A DNA stretch of 64,000 nucleotides from Blakeslea trispora (Eukaryota > Mucoromycota > Mucoromycetes > Mucorales > Choanephoraceae). A program made the translations under genes and the position numbers. The notes beneath the pieces are model-generated. The model saw nothing but the letters and a program-made list of their open reading frames with translations, had not been told where the DNA came from and ran no database searches. Where the stretch lies: the NCBI GenBank assembly GCA_025331445.1, contig JAIWNE010000010.1, forward strand, positions 310,001-374,000. The letters run 5' to 3'. Below are positions 45,795-58,559 of this stretch, piece by piece; positions within the stretch are counted from its first letter, which is position 1, and each line of letters begins with the position of its first letter.

Positions 45795-47974
45795 TTATTC
45801 CTTAGAGTCTGGTTTACTAAAGCCATGTTGGTAGTCACCACCAGCAGCATTTGCACCAGCCACGGGTTGTACATATCCTTGATCGTGCATATAAGCTTGA
45901 TGGTTAGGATCATGCATATAGCCTTGGTTATGGAAATCATGCATGTAAGCTTGTTGATCCGAATCATGCATATAGGCAGGGTCATGCATCTGTCCACCAT
46001 ACATGCCAGCTCCATGATCGACATAGGCTTGCTGACCATTGTTGTAATAGTTGGTTTCGCTGTAAGGTTGACTGGCCATGTCATCATTATATCCATCATG
46101 AAAGCCAGCAAGGTTACCATTGTAGTACTGATGGTTAGCAGGATAATAATCTGTTTCAGCAGCTTGTTGAGGATAAACACCAGAGCTGGAGGTGGTGTTC
46201 ATGGCTGCATTGAGACCTGTGCTCATGGTGGTGTTCATGCCAGCTGCAGGTGCATAGTAGAAGGCATCTTCAGATCCCATACTGGTATGGTTGTTGGTAG
46301 GGACAAAGTCATCATTATAAGGTGCCATAGCAGCCGTGTTATGACTGGGTGGAACAAAGGCTCTTGCATTGTTCAAACTAGCAGCAGCGGGGCTCATGGC
46401 GCCAGCAGCAGCAAGATTGGCATTTGAGTTTCTATTGTACTCGTACATTTCATCTGAACCAACATTGGGCATAGCCTTGGGTTTTCTTGTACGTCTTAAC
46501 AAGATGAAAAGTAAGGCACCTGTTGTCATATAAAATTCAGTTTTACTCTTCCTTGTACATTTTTTTTTAACTTTACCTAAGGCTGCAACACCAACAATAC
46601 CACCTACTACACCACCTACAATAGCTCCTTTGTTTGATCCATTATTTGTATTCTTTGGTGCTTCATTTTTTAAAAAATAAAAAAATAAGTTTCAAAGCCA
46701 GATTATCCTTATTTATCATTTACCTGCTGTTGGTAAACTACTAGTGGCAGAAGGAATTGCAGATGAAAGTGAAGTACTAGGGAGAGAAGAACTAGAGGCA
46801 GTGATATAGTTGAAAGAGGAAATACTAAGAGAAGCGATAGAATTACTGGGCATCATACTGCTGCTAATGATAGTAGGAACAACTGAACTTGAGGGAATGA
46901 TACTGCTGATACTTGAGGGAACACTTTGGGTCGTACTAATCATTGAGCTTAGGGTACTGAGAGCTTCTGATGTTGTTGTTGTTGTTGTTGTTATGGGTGC
47001 CTCAGTAGTAGTAGTAGTAGTAGTAGTAGTTGTTATGGGTGCCTCGGTAGTAGTAGTAGTAGTTGGGGGAGCTGCAGAAGTAGTGACAATAGGACTCTCT
47101 GTTGTGGTTGTCGATTTTACAACTGGGGGAGTTGTGGTGGTAGCTTCAATAGCTTTTGTGGTAGTTGCATCTGCTGGACTTTCTTTAGCAGCTTCTGTAG
47201 TGGTAGGTACTGCTTCAGTTTTATCTTGTGCTATGACTGTTGTGGTAGGACTCTTTGTCTCTGCTTGAGTAGGTTCTGCTTGAGTAGCCTCGGCTTGAGT
47301 AGCCTCTGTTTTGTTACTGTCAGCTTCTGCAGTGGTAGTAGCAGCAGCAACAACAGTAGGACTAGATTTATCAGCAGCAGTAGCCTCCGTCGTGGTGGCT
47401 GCTTGATTGGATTCTGAGTTGTCAGTAACAGTTGTTGCACTTTGTCGTTCTACGTGTGTAGGTCGGGTGGATGTTTGAGTCGCTTTTGTATCGTCAGTAG
47501 GCTTCTTATTAGATTCGGGCTGTGTATTAGCATCAGGACTTTCGGTAGCTGCTGCTGTTTCTTGATCTTTTGTTGATTGTTTTCCTTCCTATCATGTTTT
47601 TTTTTAAATGGAAATGAGATACACAAGGTTATATAATCGGGGTTCTTTTTTTTTTTTCTTGTATGAATAAACAACAACAAAAGCACGTTTCTATAACTGA
47701 CTTTTTTTTTTACCTGATCGTTTGATGTACTAGTTACAGTAGGTGTGGTTGATGTGGTTTTTGCTTCATCATCTAGGGTGTTACTGACAGCTCGTTTCTC
47801 AATGATAGGTAAAGATGAGGTAGACTGAATGGTGTTATCAAAGGTAACGATAGCGATTGAGGATGATTCATCTTGGTCTAGATTACTCAATCCCGAGTAA
47901 ATGTTGAAATGTGTCAGGTTGGTACTTTGGTGAAGTTTGCCCTGCACAATGCCGGCTGATTTTTCTTCATTCAT
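45795..47974 (-). CDS. Mucin-like single-pass membrane protein with YMHD-repeat tail
   Basis: Several exons on the minus strand. The first part (residues 1 to about 85) is polar. It is followed by more than 280 residues very rich in Thr, Ser, Ala and Pro (TTTTTTTTTEAPI type repeats), typical of O-mannosylated fungal wall sensors. A Gly-rich membrane helix follows (GAIVGGVVGGIVGVAAL then LLFILLRRTRK). The cytosolic tail of about 230 residues is Asn/Ala/Tyr-rich and ends with four spaced YMHD motifs. The layout resembles Mid2/Wsc-like sensors, but there is no WSC domain. No signal peptide is visible at the annotated Met (47972-47974), so an upstream exon is likely missing from this model; a splice acceptor (aaatag) directly precedes it. 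Function unknown; wall-integrity sensing is only a guess. Confidence 0.72.
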
Positions 47975-50900
47975 ACTATTTAAGGTAAAAAAAAAAAGAA
48001 GGGAGGAAAAGGGAAAGGAACGATCAAGGACTAGAGAAAGAAATAAGAAAGGATAGGAAGAAAGTATAAAGAGAAAGAAAGAAAAAAAAAGGGGGGGATA
48101 CCAAAAAAAAAAAAGTTTTTTTAAATTATTTTACCGTTTTTAGTAATCTGTAGGTCTAAATTTGGTAAAAAGCGATTTGAATTGAGCCAATTACTGCGTC
48201 TCTTTGATTCAGGTACTTTTCTTTATTTTATTTATTTTTCCTTTTCTCTTGCTTTGATATTCACTTTTTTTTTTGAATGGTTGTTTTCTTTAAGAAGCAT
48301 TCAATTCGATGATTGCCTTTTGTGTAACTTTCCATGACAGATAAGATGACACAAATTTACTTTCTGTAATTACAAGAAATTTTCTTTTTTCTCGACTAAT
48401 TTTTTATTTTATGAAACGCCAGGTCAGAGAAGGCCAATTCTTGAGAAATACTGATTAGATGAAAGGATTTAAAGACAATAGAAAGATACTATCATCAGAA
48501 AAAAAAAAGAGCCTATCTCTGCTTTTACACGCTTAAACCATTCACGTATTGGTGTTCATAAAGCCCTGTCTAGTTTGCTTCAATTGCAAGATCAAGCAAA
48601 GGATCAGATTTCAAACGAGGTATTGAGCTTCAATACAGCCAAACCCTATGCTGTCGTAAAAGCACACAGAAGCAATTGTGTTTTCTGTACAAGCAACAAG
48701 AACAGATGTATAAAAAAATATTGAATCTCTTTTATTTTAGAATAGAAGGATGATTGAGGAAAATACAATAGTAAAATTTTGATGTGCATTTGTAAGCAGT
48801 CATCAATTACCTGTTCCCAAAATCAGATGGTATTCCTTGATACGGTATCTAAAAGTCGACAGATGAAGCATAAATAAGTCTGTTCTGATAAGTCTAGTAT
48901 TCACTTACATCAGTGTTGCTATTGAGTAGCTTGATTAAAAGGGAAGAAAAAAAAAAGAGTAGGTGTTTCAGACTAGAATTGATCTATGAAATGCAAATAT
49001 AAATCAATGGCTATCCGGGACACGATTTGGCTATTTGCTAAATTCAGCCAAAGTCTTTCATCTGATTAAAAAAGAGAAATAGGTATCTCCAGTATGAATG
49101 CAGCAGATAAAAAAAAACAAGCTATTATGATGGTTGTTTAGTCTTTTTGTGCTTTTTTTTTCTCTCAACCACTCATTAGCTTTAAACATACTCACAAAGG
49201 CTTTTCAAATTCATTGAGTAAGATCACTTGCTCAAAGCAACTCAAGATCTTAAAGTAGCAAACAGGGAAGCATTTACGAGTGCTCTAACAAATATTACAT
49301 TACTTTAGATTTTCGGTTTAGTAATATCATTGTCTGAAAGAAAGATGTTGCTGAATGGAAAGCTGTAGCACAAACAAAAACACTCCTTTTTTGAGAGCTT
49401 AGATAGACTGAAAATGCAGAATCAACAAAAGAGTGGTCAGTTGTAACACAGACTTTAGGTTTATTTTTAAAATGGTTACAATAAATCGAACAAAGAAAAT
49501 AAAAATTAGCAAGTAAACTAAAGAGAGGGGAAAATCTTGAGCATGAATCAAAACCCTGTTGCAAGTCTAGATTAGAGAATTGAGTTAAATCTATGCCAAA
49601 ATTAAGTCAAGAGAAAGCCCTGCATTAATTTACTTGCCCAACTTTGACAACAAGACTAACTATTGATTAACGATATTGCTTCTGCACTGTTTGTTTGTTT
49701 TTTTCTTCCTCCAAAATGTTAGTGTATCACTTTGCCAAAGTAAGATGGTTCAACAAGAAATTTCTTTATTGTCAATAGTAATGATTACTATCTTTCTAAA
49801 TACGCTTAATTGGACACCAAATACTTGATGATGCAAGTGTTACAAAGTATATTCTTCCTTTACCCTCTCAATCTTTTCACACAGTTGATGATGACGATGT
49901 TCCTCTTATTGCATGCGATTTGTTTTTCGAATTGTTATTTAGGCCATGACTCAAATGAGTCACAGAAAGAGGGTCAAAGATATGCCGTGATTGTTAGAAA
50001 TGAACTTTCTCGGAGCACATGCTATAAACTTGTATCCTGGTGATTGCTTGTGTGTGTGTGTTGTCTTTTTCATTGTTATTGTATTACGCTTACAAAGGAT
50101 GCAACATTGAACAGATACTTTATTGTGACAAACTGTTTTTGTTTTTTTTTCCTTGCACTTTGTAAAAAGAAAAACGAAAAGGGAGAGAGTGTGTGTGTGG
50201 AATAATAATACACAAAGTTTATGAGAATAAAGAAACGATAGGACTTGCTGCTATATTTTAAACTGTTTCAAGTCATTCTAGTGTGATTGAAAAGTGGCTA
50301 CAGGCTTTCAGCAGACTACAGTTATTACGGCAAGTTGTTGTGAGCTCATGGAATTGAATTCAATTGTAAAAGATCATATCATACTATTTTTCTCTTACTG
50401 ATATATATCAACTTTGTTGTTTCTATAAGCTTACAAATAGAATTCAGAGGGGACAGTCAACCCAACACCTTTGCCGTTCTCGGCTTGTTTACTCTTCTTC
50501 TTTTACTCAACCTAAAGGTTGCTTGAATCGAACATTAAACTTTAGAATAGAGACTTATCTGCATTTCTTTGTATTTTATTGAAAAGATGTTTGGGTTCTT
50601 TCTTGCCTAGACATACAAGTTTCCATTTGGCTTGCAGTCATCAATGGCAATTTCCATATTGGTAGGAAAACGGGTTTTCTTTTACAAGGTCTAAATTGAC
50701 AGAATCGGATGGTTCTCGGCTGATTATTTTGTTCACATAGAAAAAGCAAGAAAATACAACCTGAATGCGTTACTTGATATCTATTTCTTGCTTGGCTATG
50801 ACACTCAAAATGAAACTATTAAATTGCTCAAACAAAAAAGGCTATTATCATATCTGAAAGTACGTTTGAACTGTGGAATATGGGCTAGTAGTTAAAATCA
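47975..50900. other. Long intergenic region
   Basis: Nearly 3 kb with no supported gene. It holds one coherent coding fragment (listed separately) and otherwise AT-rich sequence with short TG tracts near 50050 and 50190. Confidence 0.5.
48511..48724 (+). pseudogene. Unidentified coding fragment with Cys pattern
   Basis: About 70 codons stay open from just after an A-run and end at a TGA. The product contains HKALSSLLQLQDQAKDQ and ends NCVFCTSNKNRCIKKY. It has balanced amino-acid composition, unlike the surrounding noise, and a C-x2-C-x6-C pattern. An ATG upstream at about 48459 is in another frame, separated by the A-run. It may be a terminal exon or relic of a mobile-element gene. Family not recognised. 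Confidence 0.35.
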
Positions 50901-52208
50901 TTAGGGTTTTAATACGAGAAAGGCATAAAGCCCCATAAACGATTTCGATTGAACAAGTGAATGCTTTGTTTTCTGCATTAATGCTTGATAGCTTTGATCT
51001 TCCACAACATGTAATGATTGCTTCAACCAAGGCTCAAGACCATCCAACATATCTTGAAATATCTGCAAATAAGCTTCTCCTATCGGCCCTCCCCAACCCA
51101 AGGGGATTTCTCTGTATTCGCTTTGTATCATTTGTAGCTCATTTTTTTCAGTCAACATGATATCAAGCTTTGCACCTAAAGAGGCATCCAAATCATAAGA
51201 TAAACAAAATGAATCGACTAGACAAATTGCTCTGTTAGATTGCAATAGTTGTATGTTATTTGATTACAACTCACATGCTTCTGTAAATGATTTGACAATT
51301 GGATCTGTAGTGGTAATCTTTAAAAAAAGATAATTGAATCACGTGCATATTATTTGATTGAGCCAAGATAGATTTTTACCTTCATATCCAGTTCAATACA
51401 TTGTAGTAGCCCACCATCTTTTAAGACACGCATAATTTCAGACAAGACAAAATTCCATTCGCTAGTCTTGAAGGCTAGCAACACAAACCTAAACTCAAAT
51501 CAGATAATGAAATTTGGCAAAAAAAAAAAAAAAAAAAAGGGATGTTCACCTTAGTTGAATGAAATCTTTTTTTAAAGAAAAAAAAATTAGAACTAGAATT
51601 CTGTTTAACAAGACAAGATGATTACCGAAACTCTTGTCAGGATAGGGGAGGCCTTGTAATACATTTGCTTCTGTAAAGCTAAGATTGATGGGCCTAATTA
51701 CCTGTGGCCATAAACTGCACATATCCACACCGATAAATTTACAATTTGGGTACTTGAGGCTGGTTTCACATAACCAGGTTGCAGGACCACAACATATATC
51801 CAATACATTTAATTGGTCATTCTGAAAGTCCAGAAACTTTAATGCATCCGTCATAATGTTACTAAAAAGAAATAAAATGAGCATGAGATCCTTTTGGGGC
51901 TCCAAAAAAAAGGGACTTACTTACAATCCAAGAAGCTCTTTTGTAACAAAATGCTCTTGATGAAGCCGATCAATCTCTTTATCATCTTTGGGCAGCATGT
52001 ATGAGCTAGATTCGATATTGTGATAAATACGTTCTGAAATAACTCGCTGTTGCGGCTGAATTATATCACTAGAAGGTCTTTTCTCTTTAACAGTATCATT
52101 CTTCTTTTTAGTGGTTGCATGAACTTGATTTGAATTCATATATTGGCGGTGAGTCTGATGTGCTTTGTTTTTGAAGCTGTTATTTTCTTTTGAAGCTGGA
52201 ATACCCAT
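50901..52208 (-). CDS. Class I SAM-dependent methyltransferase
   Basis: Predicted S-adenosylmethionine-dependent methyltransferase. Exon 1 (52208 to about 51925) encodes a polar N-terminus and YHNIESSSYMLPKDDKEIDRL. The next exon has the SAM-binding motif I VLDICCGPATWLCE, motif II acidic FIGVDMCSLWP, and NVLQGLPYPDKSF. Then come DFIQLRFVLLAF and VLKDGGLLQCIELD (post-motif III). The last exon has GWGGPIGEAYLQIF, typical of a fungal group often annotated only as methyltransferase. Substrate unknown. The C-terminus ends AFLVLKP. Exon joins are by GT-AG sites with matching phase in the parts checked. Confidence 0.85.
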
Positions 52209-52652
52209 GTTGTGATAAACAAGAAAGAAAGAAGAAAAAAAAATAGAATGAAGAAGTAAAACGAGAGAGAAAGAAAGAAATAAACAATTATTTTGTTATT
52301 GTGTTGCCATAGAATTCTAATTTCTAAACAAAACAACAAACTCCTAAAGGTCAAAACATAGCCTTGATTGCCTTTCTTACTCTCCTTTTGTGATTTCTTT
52401 CAATGAACCTTTTGCTCCTGTCTTTCACTCCTCTTGTTTATCTCCTTTACGAATAAAGAAACAAATATGGCTACTGTACTTTCACGTTCAGTTTGCTGGA
52501 TGTTTGAAATTCTATCTGCCCCCCCTCATTTTTTACACATTTGTGTAAGGTCAAATTGTTCAAACAAGAAAAATTAGACCAAGTTGATCAGATGTTTGGA
52601 ATTGCTTCTATCATGAAATTCCCAAAAAAAAAAGAATGATAGAGAAATGAAT
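52209..52652. other. Intergenic spacer
   Basis: About 440 bases upstream of the methyltransferase gene and downstream of the exonuclease gene. Purine-rich near 52230-52290. Nothing further seen. Confidence 0.5.
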
Positions 52653-55600
52653 TTATTTAAATGCGTATTTTGTGCTTTCCCATAAGCAATCTTCTTCAAA
52701 GATCTCGAGGTTTTCTGTGGCTCTATGCAACGCATAGGCTCCAAAGCCTTGCAGAGCGCTGTACCGGAGAACGCCTTCTTTGATACGTTGATTGTCCCAT
52801 AAAGTACCTGAAAACTTCCTGGAGCCAACAATGCTATCATACTCAGCTTTTGCTTCATGGAGTAAATATAAATCTGGCCAGTCTTTCATGTAACTATCAA
52901 TAGATTGAGCAAAGGTAAGGACAGGTCGGTTCTCATCAAAGTTCACTTTGACATTCAAGTCAATAGTAGGACCTAGACAAAAGCCCAACTTGTGTTGCGT
53001 TTGATCTTCAATGATTTCCGGACACCAGCATACTCGCCTTACAGAAGGGTCTGTCAAGAGTCTTCCAAACTTGGTATTTTTTAGAGAACGATCCTTGAAG
53101 CATGCCTTTTCTAGAACAACAGTATAAGAATCGCATACTGGATCATCTGAGCTCTTGATGAATAGCTGAATTGCTTTCAAAGCATTGTGGCTGGATTTCG
53201 ATTCTGCAAAATGGTAGCAAACGACAACAGTGAAATCTTCTGTTGGTATCTCGATTGAGTTAAGATGGATTCCTTCCATAATACAATGAACATTGATCTC
53301 TTCGGTATTGAATTTAGGACTGATACAAATACTGTCAACAAAGGTTGGCAAGTTCATAGTTGTGTGCTCTTTTGGTTTATGTTGCTCAAACTTTTCAAAA
53401 TTCTTGATTTTCAACCCAACCATGGAATCTTCGTCATCATCATCGTCCTCCATGGTCTGTTTGTTGTTACGACTTGCTTTACCTTTCTTTGGTTTGGTTT
53501 TCTGTACATAAGCAGCTTCATCATCGCTTTCATCACTCAAGCTGTCATCAGGGTTCATCACACGAGGACCTGTAAATACCTTACGGATAGGAATCTGATT
53601 CATACGCATCTTCATGGTATCAGGCTGCACTTCTTGAACATTCCAGCTATCTTTTTCACCAGAATTCATGTTTGAATCATACGGGTTCACATTTATATTG
53701 AATTGCTTGGTTGTATTGGGGTTTGATACTTTAGGTGCTTTTTCGAGTTCTTCCACTTGAGTATCAATACCTCTACCCCACTTTTCGCTGGAAGATGTTG
53801 CAAATGATGCCCAAGAAGCAGGGCCCATTTCTTTGCTGTTAGAGTCATCGAACCAGGTAAATGCTCCTGTTTGACCATGTAAAATTGTAGTTCTTGTCTG
53901 CTGATCTTCTTCTTTCTTGCTTCGAGTGGAATTATTAGAGATGATGGGTGAAGAGCGAGCTGAGGTAGTGTTGTTCCAGCTGTTGTTACTCACATTAGGT
54001 GTAGTATGGGCACTTGAGTGATTATGATTGGTATGAATGGTATGAGTATCAGTTATGCTATTGGATGGTTTGGGGGAGGTGATAGTAACAGGTTTTCGTC
54101 GAGGTGATGTGAGTTCATGATGAGCAGGAGAAAGTCGATTGTGATGGGCCAAGGATTGCCATGATGAGGGCGCAACTGATTCTTGTTTACTTGGCTGTTC
54201 TGATCCTGGTATAGGCTTGTTTGCTGTTCCTGCTGGCTTAGTTTCATCTGACAGTGAGTTGTGGTTGTTTCTCCAATCTGATCTCTCGGTACTGCTCTTC
54301 CAATGAGAAGCAGACTTCCAGTTAGAACTTTGAGCAGATGATCTGGTTGTATCTACTGATTGACTTGAAGATGGTTTGCTCCAACGAGAAGCACTAGAAT
54401 CCTCAAACGATGGTCTTCTCTGATAGTCAGATTTCTCAAAGGATGGATCCAAACTAGCAGAAGAACCATTTGCTTTTCGTGATGTTGATTCATCCAAATT
54501 GCTTGATTTTTTTGGTGATGCATTGTCTGTAAGAGCATGCCATGATGGATTGGCGGAATAGGTCGTTACCCGATGAGTGTTTTCTTTCTCTGTCACCCAA
54601 TTGTTCTCTTGTGTCCCAGTTAGTGATGACCATTTAATTTCCCGATCAGCTGTGGAAGATGGTATTGGCGATCCTCTCGGTCGACTGAATCTTTCTTGCT
54701 TTGGTTTCAAGTGATCGCCCAAAAATGGTGATTCAAACTTTTTATGACCCCATGTTTGAGTAACTTTTTCTTCTTCTCTATCTGTTCTATCGTCTTCTTT
54801 GGAGGGGGGGAGAGGTTAGATGGTCTACATTAAGCTGAATAGGGTGCTTCTTAGGATGTAAGACTTACCCGCCATCCTGATTGGTTTAGTATTGTCATCA
54901 TACTCAGAAATCACAATACAGTCGCCACTCTCTTCATCGTATCTGTATTCAGTTATATGTCTATTTTTGCTCTGCTCTCTTAGTGACAAATCAATAGCTT
55001 TTTGGACATCTAGCGTAAATCGAGGATCGTTATCATTGTAGCCATCTTCTGTTTCAGGCTCTGGTGATACTGGCACAGGAAGTGAGAAACTGTTCTTTTT
55101 GTCTTTGCGATGGGATGAGAATCGTTTTGTTGTATTTTGAGGAGGTGAAGTAACAAACATTTGGGTAGCTGCCTTGTTTCTTTGATTGTGCCATCGAGTC
55201 AATGCCTTGGTTGATAAATTATGTGTCACCGATTCAGGAAAGTGGAACTCCTTTTTTGATTCCATATGTTGTGTTTTTTTATGTAGAATATGCACACTTA
55301 ACACATCAAAGATAGAATAGACAATGGCTCGAGGAGGAAGAGGATTCAATCGCCAGATACATTCATCATCTGAGAACCAAAAAGTATCACCATACTGTTT
55401 GGCTCTTTGAAACTCTTGGAAGCCATCCCAATCAGAAGCATACTTGACCATGGCTGCATGTAAATTAAGTTCTTCCACAGCATAAGTAGCCAATTTTCTT
55501 TGTAAATCAAGAATGCCGGTAGCTTCGATTTGGCCAAAGAATTGCTCAATAGATAACATATCTGAGCGAAGCGCCCAACCAATCCAAATGATTTCTTTTG

Positions 55601-56129
55601 ACTCCAACACAGGTTTTAATTTCTGCTCAAGAACAGGTCGGCCAAGGATATCTACTTGAATGGCGTAGCCACATATGTCTGAAACGGCAATTTGAAGTAA
55701 TTTCAACTCGGGTAAGGCCTTTTTTGATCCCATAAACTCACAATCAAATGTAGCATATTCTGCTTGCTTGATAGCTTCAACTGCTCTATCTAAGCCTTCA
55801 GGTGTATTCACCACAATACAGTTGACGACGCGACCAGAGCTTAGTGTGATTTCGATATGGCTCTCGCTTTTCATGTTCCAGTTGCTTTCTTGTTCAAAGC
55901 TTACTCTGTAACGCTTTGATGTTTGGTGATGTTCTTGCTTGGGTGGAGTTGAGGTGGCCTCTTTTGATATTGGATAGGAGGATCCCTTGGTAACTAACTG
56001 TTGTAAAGGAGGCAATATATTCTGCACTAAATCCATATCTTCTCTAGTCTCATATGGAGCCAACAGGCTCAAAAGCAAGTCTGCTGATTTTATCACGCTA
56101 TTCCAGTATTGATTGTCGTCTTCTTTCAT
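52653..56129 (-). CDS. DEDDy 3'-5' exonuclease protein with second, decayed exonuclease-like domain
   Basis: Two large exons joined across one intron (54885 to about 54808, GT-AG) give roughly 1,130 residues. The N-terminal domain is an RNase D/WRN-type 3'-5' exonuclease with Exo I FDCEFMG, LKLLQIAV, Exo II WIGWALRSDML and Exo III YSIFDVLSVHIL; all four acidic residues and the Tyr are present. A Ser/Thr/Asn-rich disordered linker of about 450 residues follows. The last 230 residues resemble the same fold (TVVVCYHFAESKSSHNALKAI, FGRLLTDPSVRRVCW, and LRYSALQGFGAYALHRATE) but lack the acidic catalytic residues. The start ATG chosen (56127-56129) begins MKEDDNQYWN; codons upstream contain no ATG. 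Likely acts on RNA; substrate unknown. Confidence 0.85.
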
Positions 56130-57526
56130 ATCTCCTCTTGGAAAGCAAAAAAGAAAAAAAGCATAAATAAAATAAAAATTGCGGCCCAAAATAATAAATC
56201 AACCAGCATAATACAACAATAACTGGATGGAAGAAAAGTCCGGTAAATTAAAAATCCTTTCTATCCTCATGATTTGATCCATTGAAAAAAAAAAAAGGGG
56301 GGGCGCTGCATAAACTAGCATTGTCTTCTTTATTCCATCTGATTGTTCAAAGCAATACAGTCAGCCTGCTATAGCAAGAAATCCGCTTTGTTTTAACAGC
56401 CATTTGATTGCTATTTCTCTTGGAATCGTTTATCTCCTTACTTTATGCGCAGACAATCAAAGCCAATTAGATTCATTCTTGCAGCTGATGTGTTACCACA
56501 TTAGGCACAATCTGCTTAGTAAAGGGAAAGAGTATCAAAGTGTTTGCAAAGTTCGATATTGCATTCAAGTAGGTGTTTTATATAGCACATTCTAATTTCC
56601 GAAGATATCATCGAAAAGTTTTGACTCTGAGTAAAGCTATTCAAACGTGTTGCTACAGTAAAAAAAAAAGAAAAGATGAACAGGTAGGTCTAAACACTGT
56701 GGATGGATTGGGGAACGAAAAAGAACAGGAGAATTAAAGGCTACTGGCAAAGAAGCGCCTTGAAAGCTAAAGCATATCACTGTAGTTAGCAAACTGCTTC
56801 TATCGCTTGTAAGAGAGAGAGAGGTATACAGCAATCAGATTGAAAAGTGCTACTGAAGTATGTATTTTACTGCACCAAGCTAATGATCCATACATGTTCG
56901 TGCAAGAGGCGCAAAGAGAGAAAGCTTGTATTGCTACCATTCAGGGAAACCGCGTATCGTTGCAATAAACATTACACATTTCAGTGCTTCATCATTCTGT
57001 TGGCAAATTGATTTGGCATTCCAAACTATACTAGGATCAAACTGTTTAAAATAATTACATGATCTTAACGCGTCACTTGGAGTGTACAAAAAAAGAGCCT
57101 ATCTAATACAATTGCTTTCAAGGAAAAGAAGAATGAAGCGGCCTTAATAATGAATATATCGCATAAAGCTATTGCTGCAATCTCAACACCTGAACTTAGC
57201 AAGAGTGTCTACAAGTAGCCCGCATTAGAGAATAGGTTGAATTCTACTTGCAGCAAGAATTGAGCGCCTTTAGTGATCTCTTTATTACTTTATCATAAGG
57301 AACAATAGCTAGCTACATCATTGGATTTATCAGATAATATGAAGAAAATTATTAGATGAAAAGGTGCTTTCAAATCACACTAGTCTCGAAGAGAGTAACT
57401 GTGACTTTTTTCTGTTGCGCGAAGAGAGCAAATCAGCGTACAGTAGAGTCCAAAAAAAAAAAAAAAGGAATTAAGGATTCTCTTTTTTTTTTTCTTATAA
57501 TATAGAAAATAACAACCATAAAAAGA
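56130..57526. other. Divergent intergenic region
   Basis: Upstream of both the exonuclease (minus) and the NC2-alpha gene (plus). No recognisable gene or element. A short ORF at 56404-56595 has no family features. Confidence 0.5.
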
Positions 57527-58052
57527 ATGAAGAAGAAATATAAGACGAAATTTCCTGTTGTGAGTAGAGCTTGTTTAGTGACTGATGAGTTTATGCTTAC
57601 AGCTGATTTGTAGGCACGTATAAAAAAAATTATGCAATTAGATGAGGATGTTGGAAAAGTAGCTCAAGCAACACCTATTTTAATATGTAAGACAACATGA
57701 AAACCGGGTCTTTTTGTTCGTTTATTGACACATTACACCAGCTAAAGCATTAGAGCTTTTTATGCAATCCTTAATAGACCAAGCGTGTCAAGAATCCCGT
57801 GAGAGGAGTGCAAAGCGTTTAACTGTAACACACCTGTAAGACATTCATATATGTTGAAGAAGAAGGATTCATTAATTAGACAACTTTCTTATTAGTAAAA
57901 AGACCATTGAAACAGTAGACAAGTTTGATTTCCTGAAAGATATCGTTTCATCCATTCCAGATCCACTGGAGCCACAATCAGTAGCACTAGATAATGCAAA
58001 TAAACCCACCCGCTCTAATAGAAAATCAAAAACTGCTGTCAAGGAAGAATAA
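57527..58052 (+). CDS. BUR6: NC2-alpha/DRAP1 (Bur6) histone-fold transcription factor subunit
   Basis: Negative cofactor 2 alpha subunit, which pairs with NC2-beta to bind TBP and control RNA polymerase II initiation. Four short exons, each too small to stand out alone, join in frame: 57527-57559, then MQLDEDV exon, the helix-2 exon and the last exon ending 58052. The product begins MKKKYKTKFPVARIKKIMQLD and continues KVAQATPILISKALELFMQSL, RSAKRLTVTHLKKTIE and FDFLKDIVSSIPDP. These match human DRAP1 block by block. The total length is about 118 residues with a short Asn/Lys-rich tail. All introns have GT-AG ends. Confidence 0.94.
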
Positions 58053-58559
58053 CTGTTCTAATAAAGAGCTTTAATGTATATAAAAGATTTCAATCTTATG
58101 CATGGTACAGAGCTACACTGTTACTAGGTTTCTTTCTTTTTTCAAATTTGTTTCTAGGCAACTCTAATTGACGATCCACACAGAGGATTGTGTGATAAGC
58201 AACCTTGATTTTCGAAATCTTTTTTTTTTCTGGAATCAAGTTTTTTGATATACATGTCGATTTAGGAAGCTAAGGCTTTTAAACTTTTTTCAGATCCTAG
58301 CAGTCTTTTTATTGTACATTAGGTTCAAAAAGCCCTTTTTTTCTTCTTCTTCTTTTGCTTTGTGCATATTTATAATTGAAAGCCGGAGAAATAGGATTTC
58401 CTCCGAGAGGGATCAAAAAAAAATGGATAGAGATATAAAGAGAAGATCAACTACTGAACTTCGAAAGGGTTACCATGTAGGCCTTTCTTTGACCTCGGAC
58501 TTAATAGCTTCGAAGGCTTATTCACTCATCGGCTAAGGAGCTTGTCATTTATGTTTAGG

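Noticed and set aside
45762..46427. 221-codon ORF antisense to the mucin-like protein tail
   Set aside because: Opposite strand of a supported exon; composition follows its repeats.
46810..47268. 152-codon Val-rich ORF on the plus strand
   Set aside because: It is the reverse complement of the Thr-rich mucin region; poly-Val is an artefact of ACT/ACA repeats.
56130..56189. Extension of the exonuclease protein upstream of 56129
   Set aside because: The extended frame has no ATG and would add a spurious hydrophobic stretch; the ATG at 56129 is preferred.
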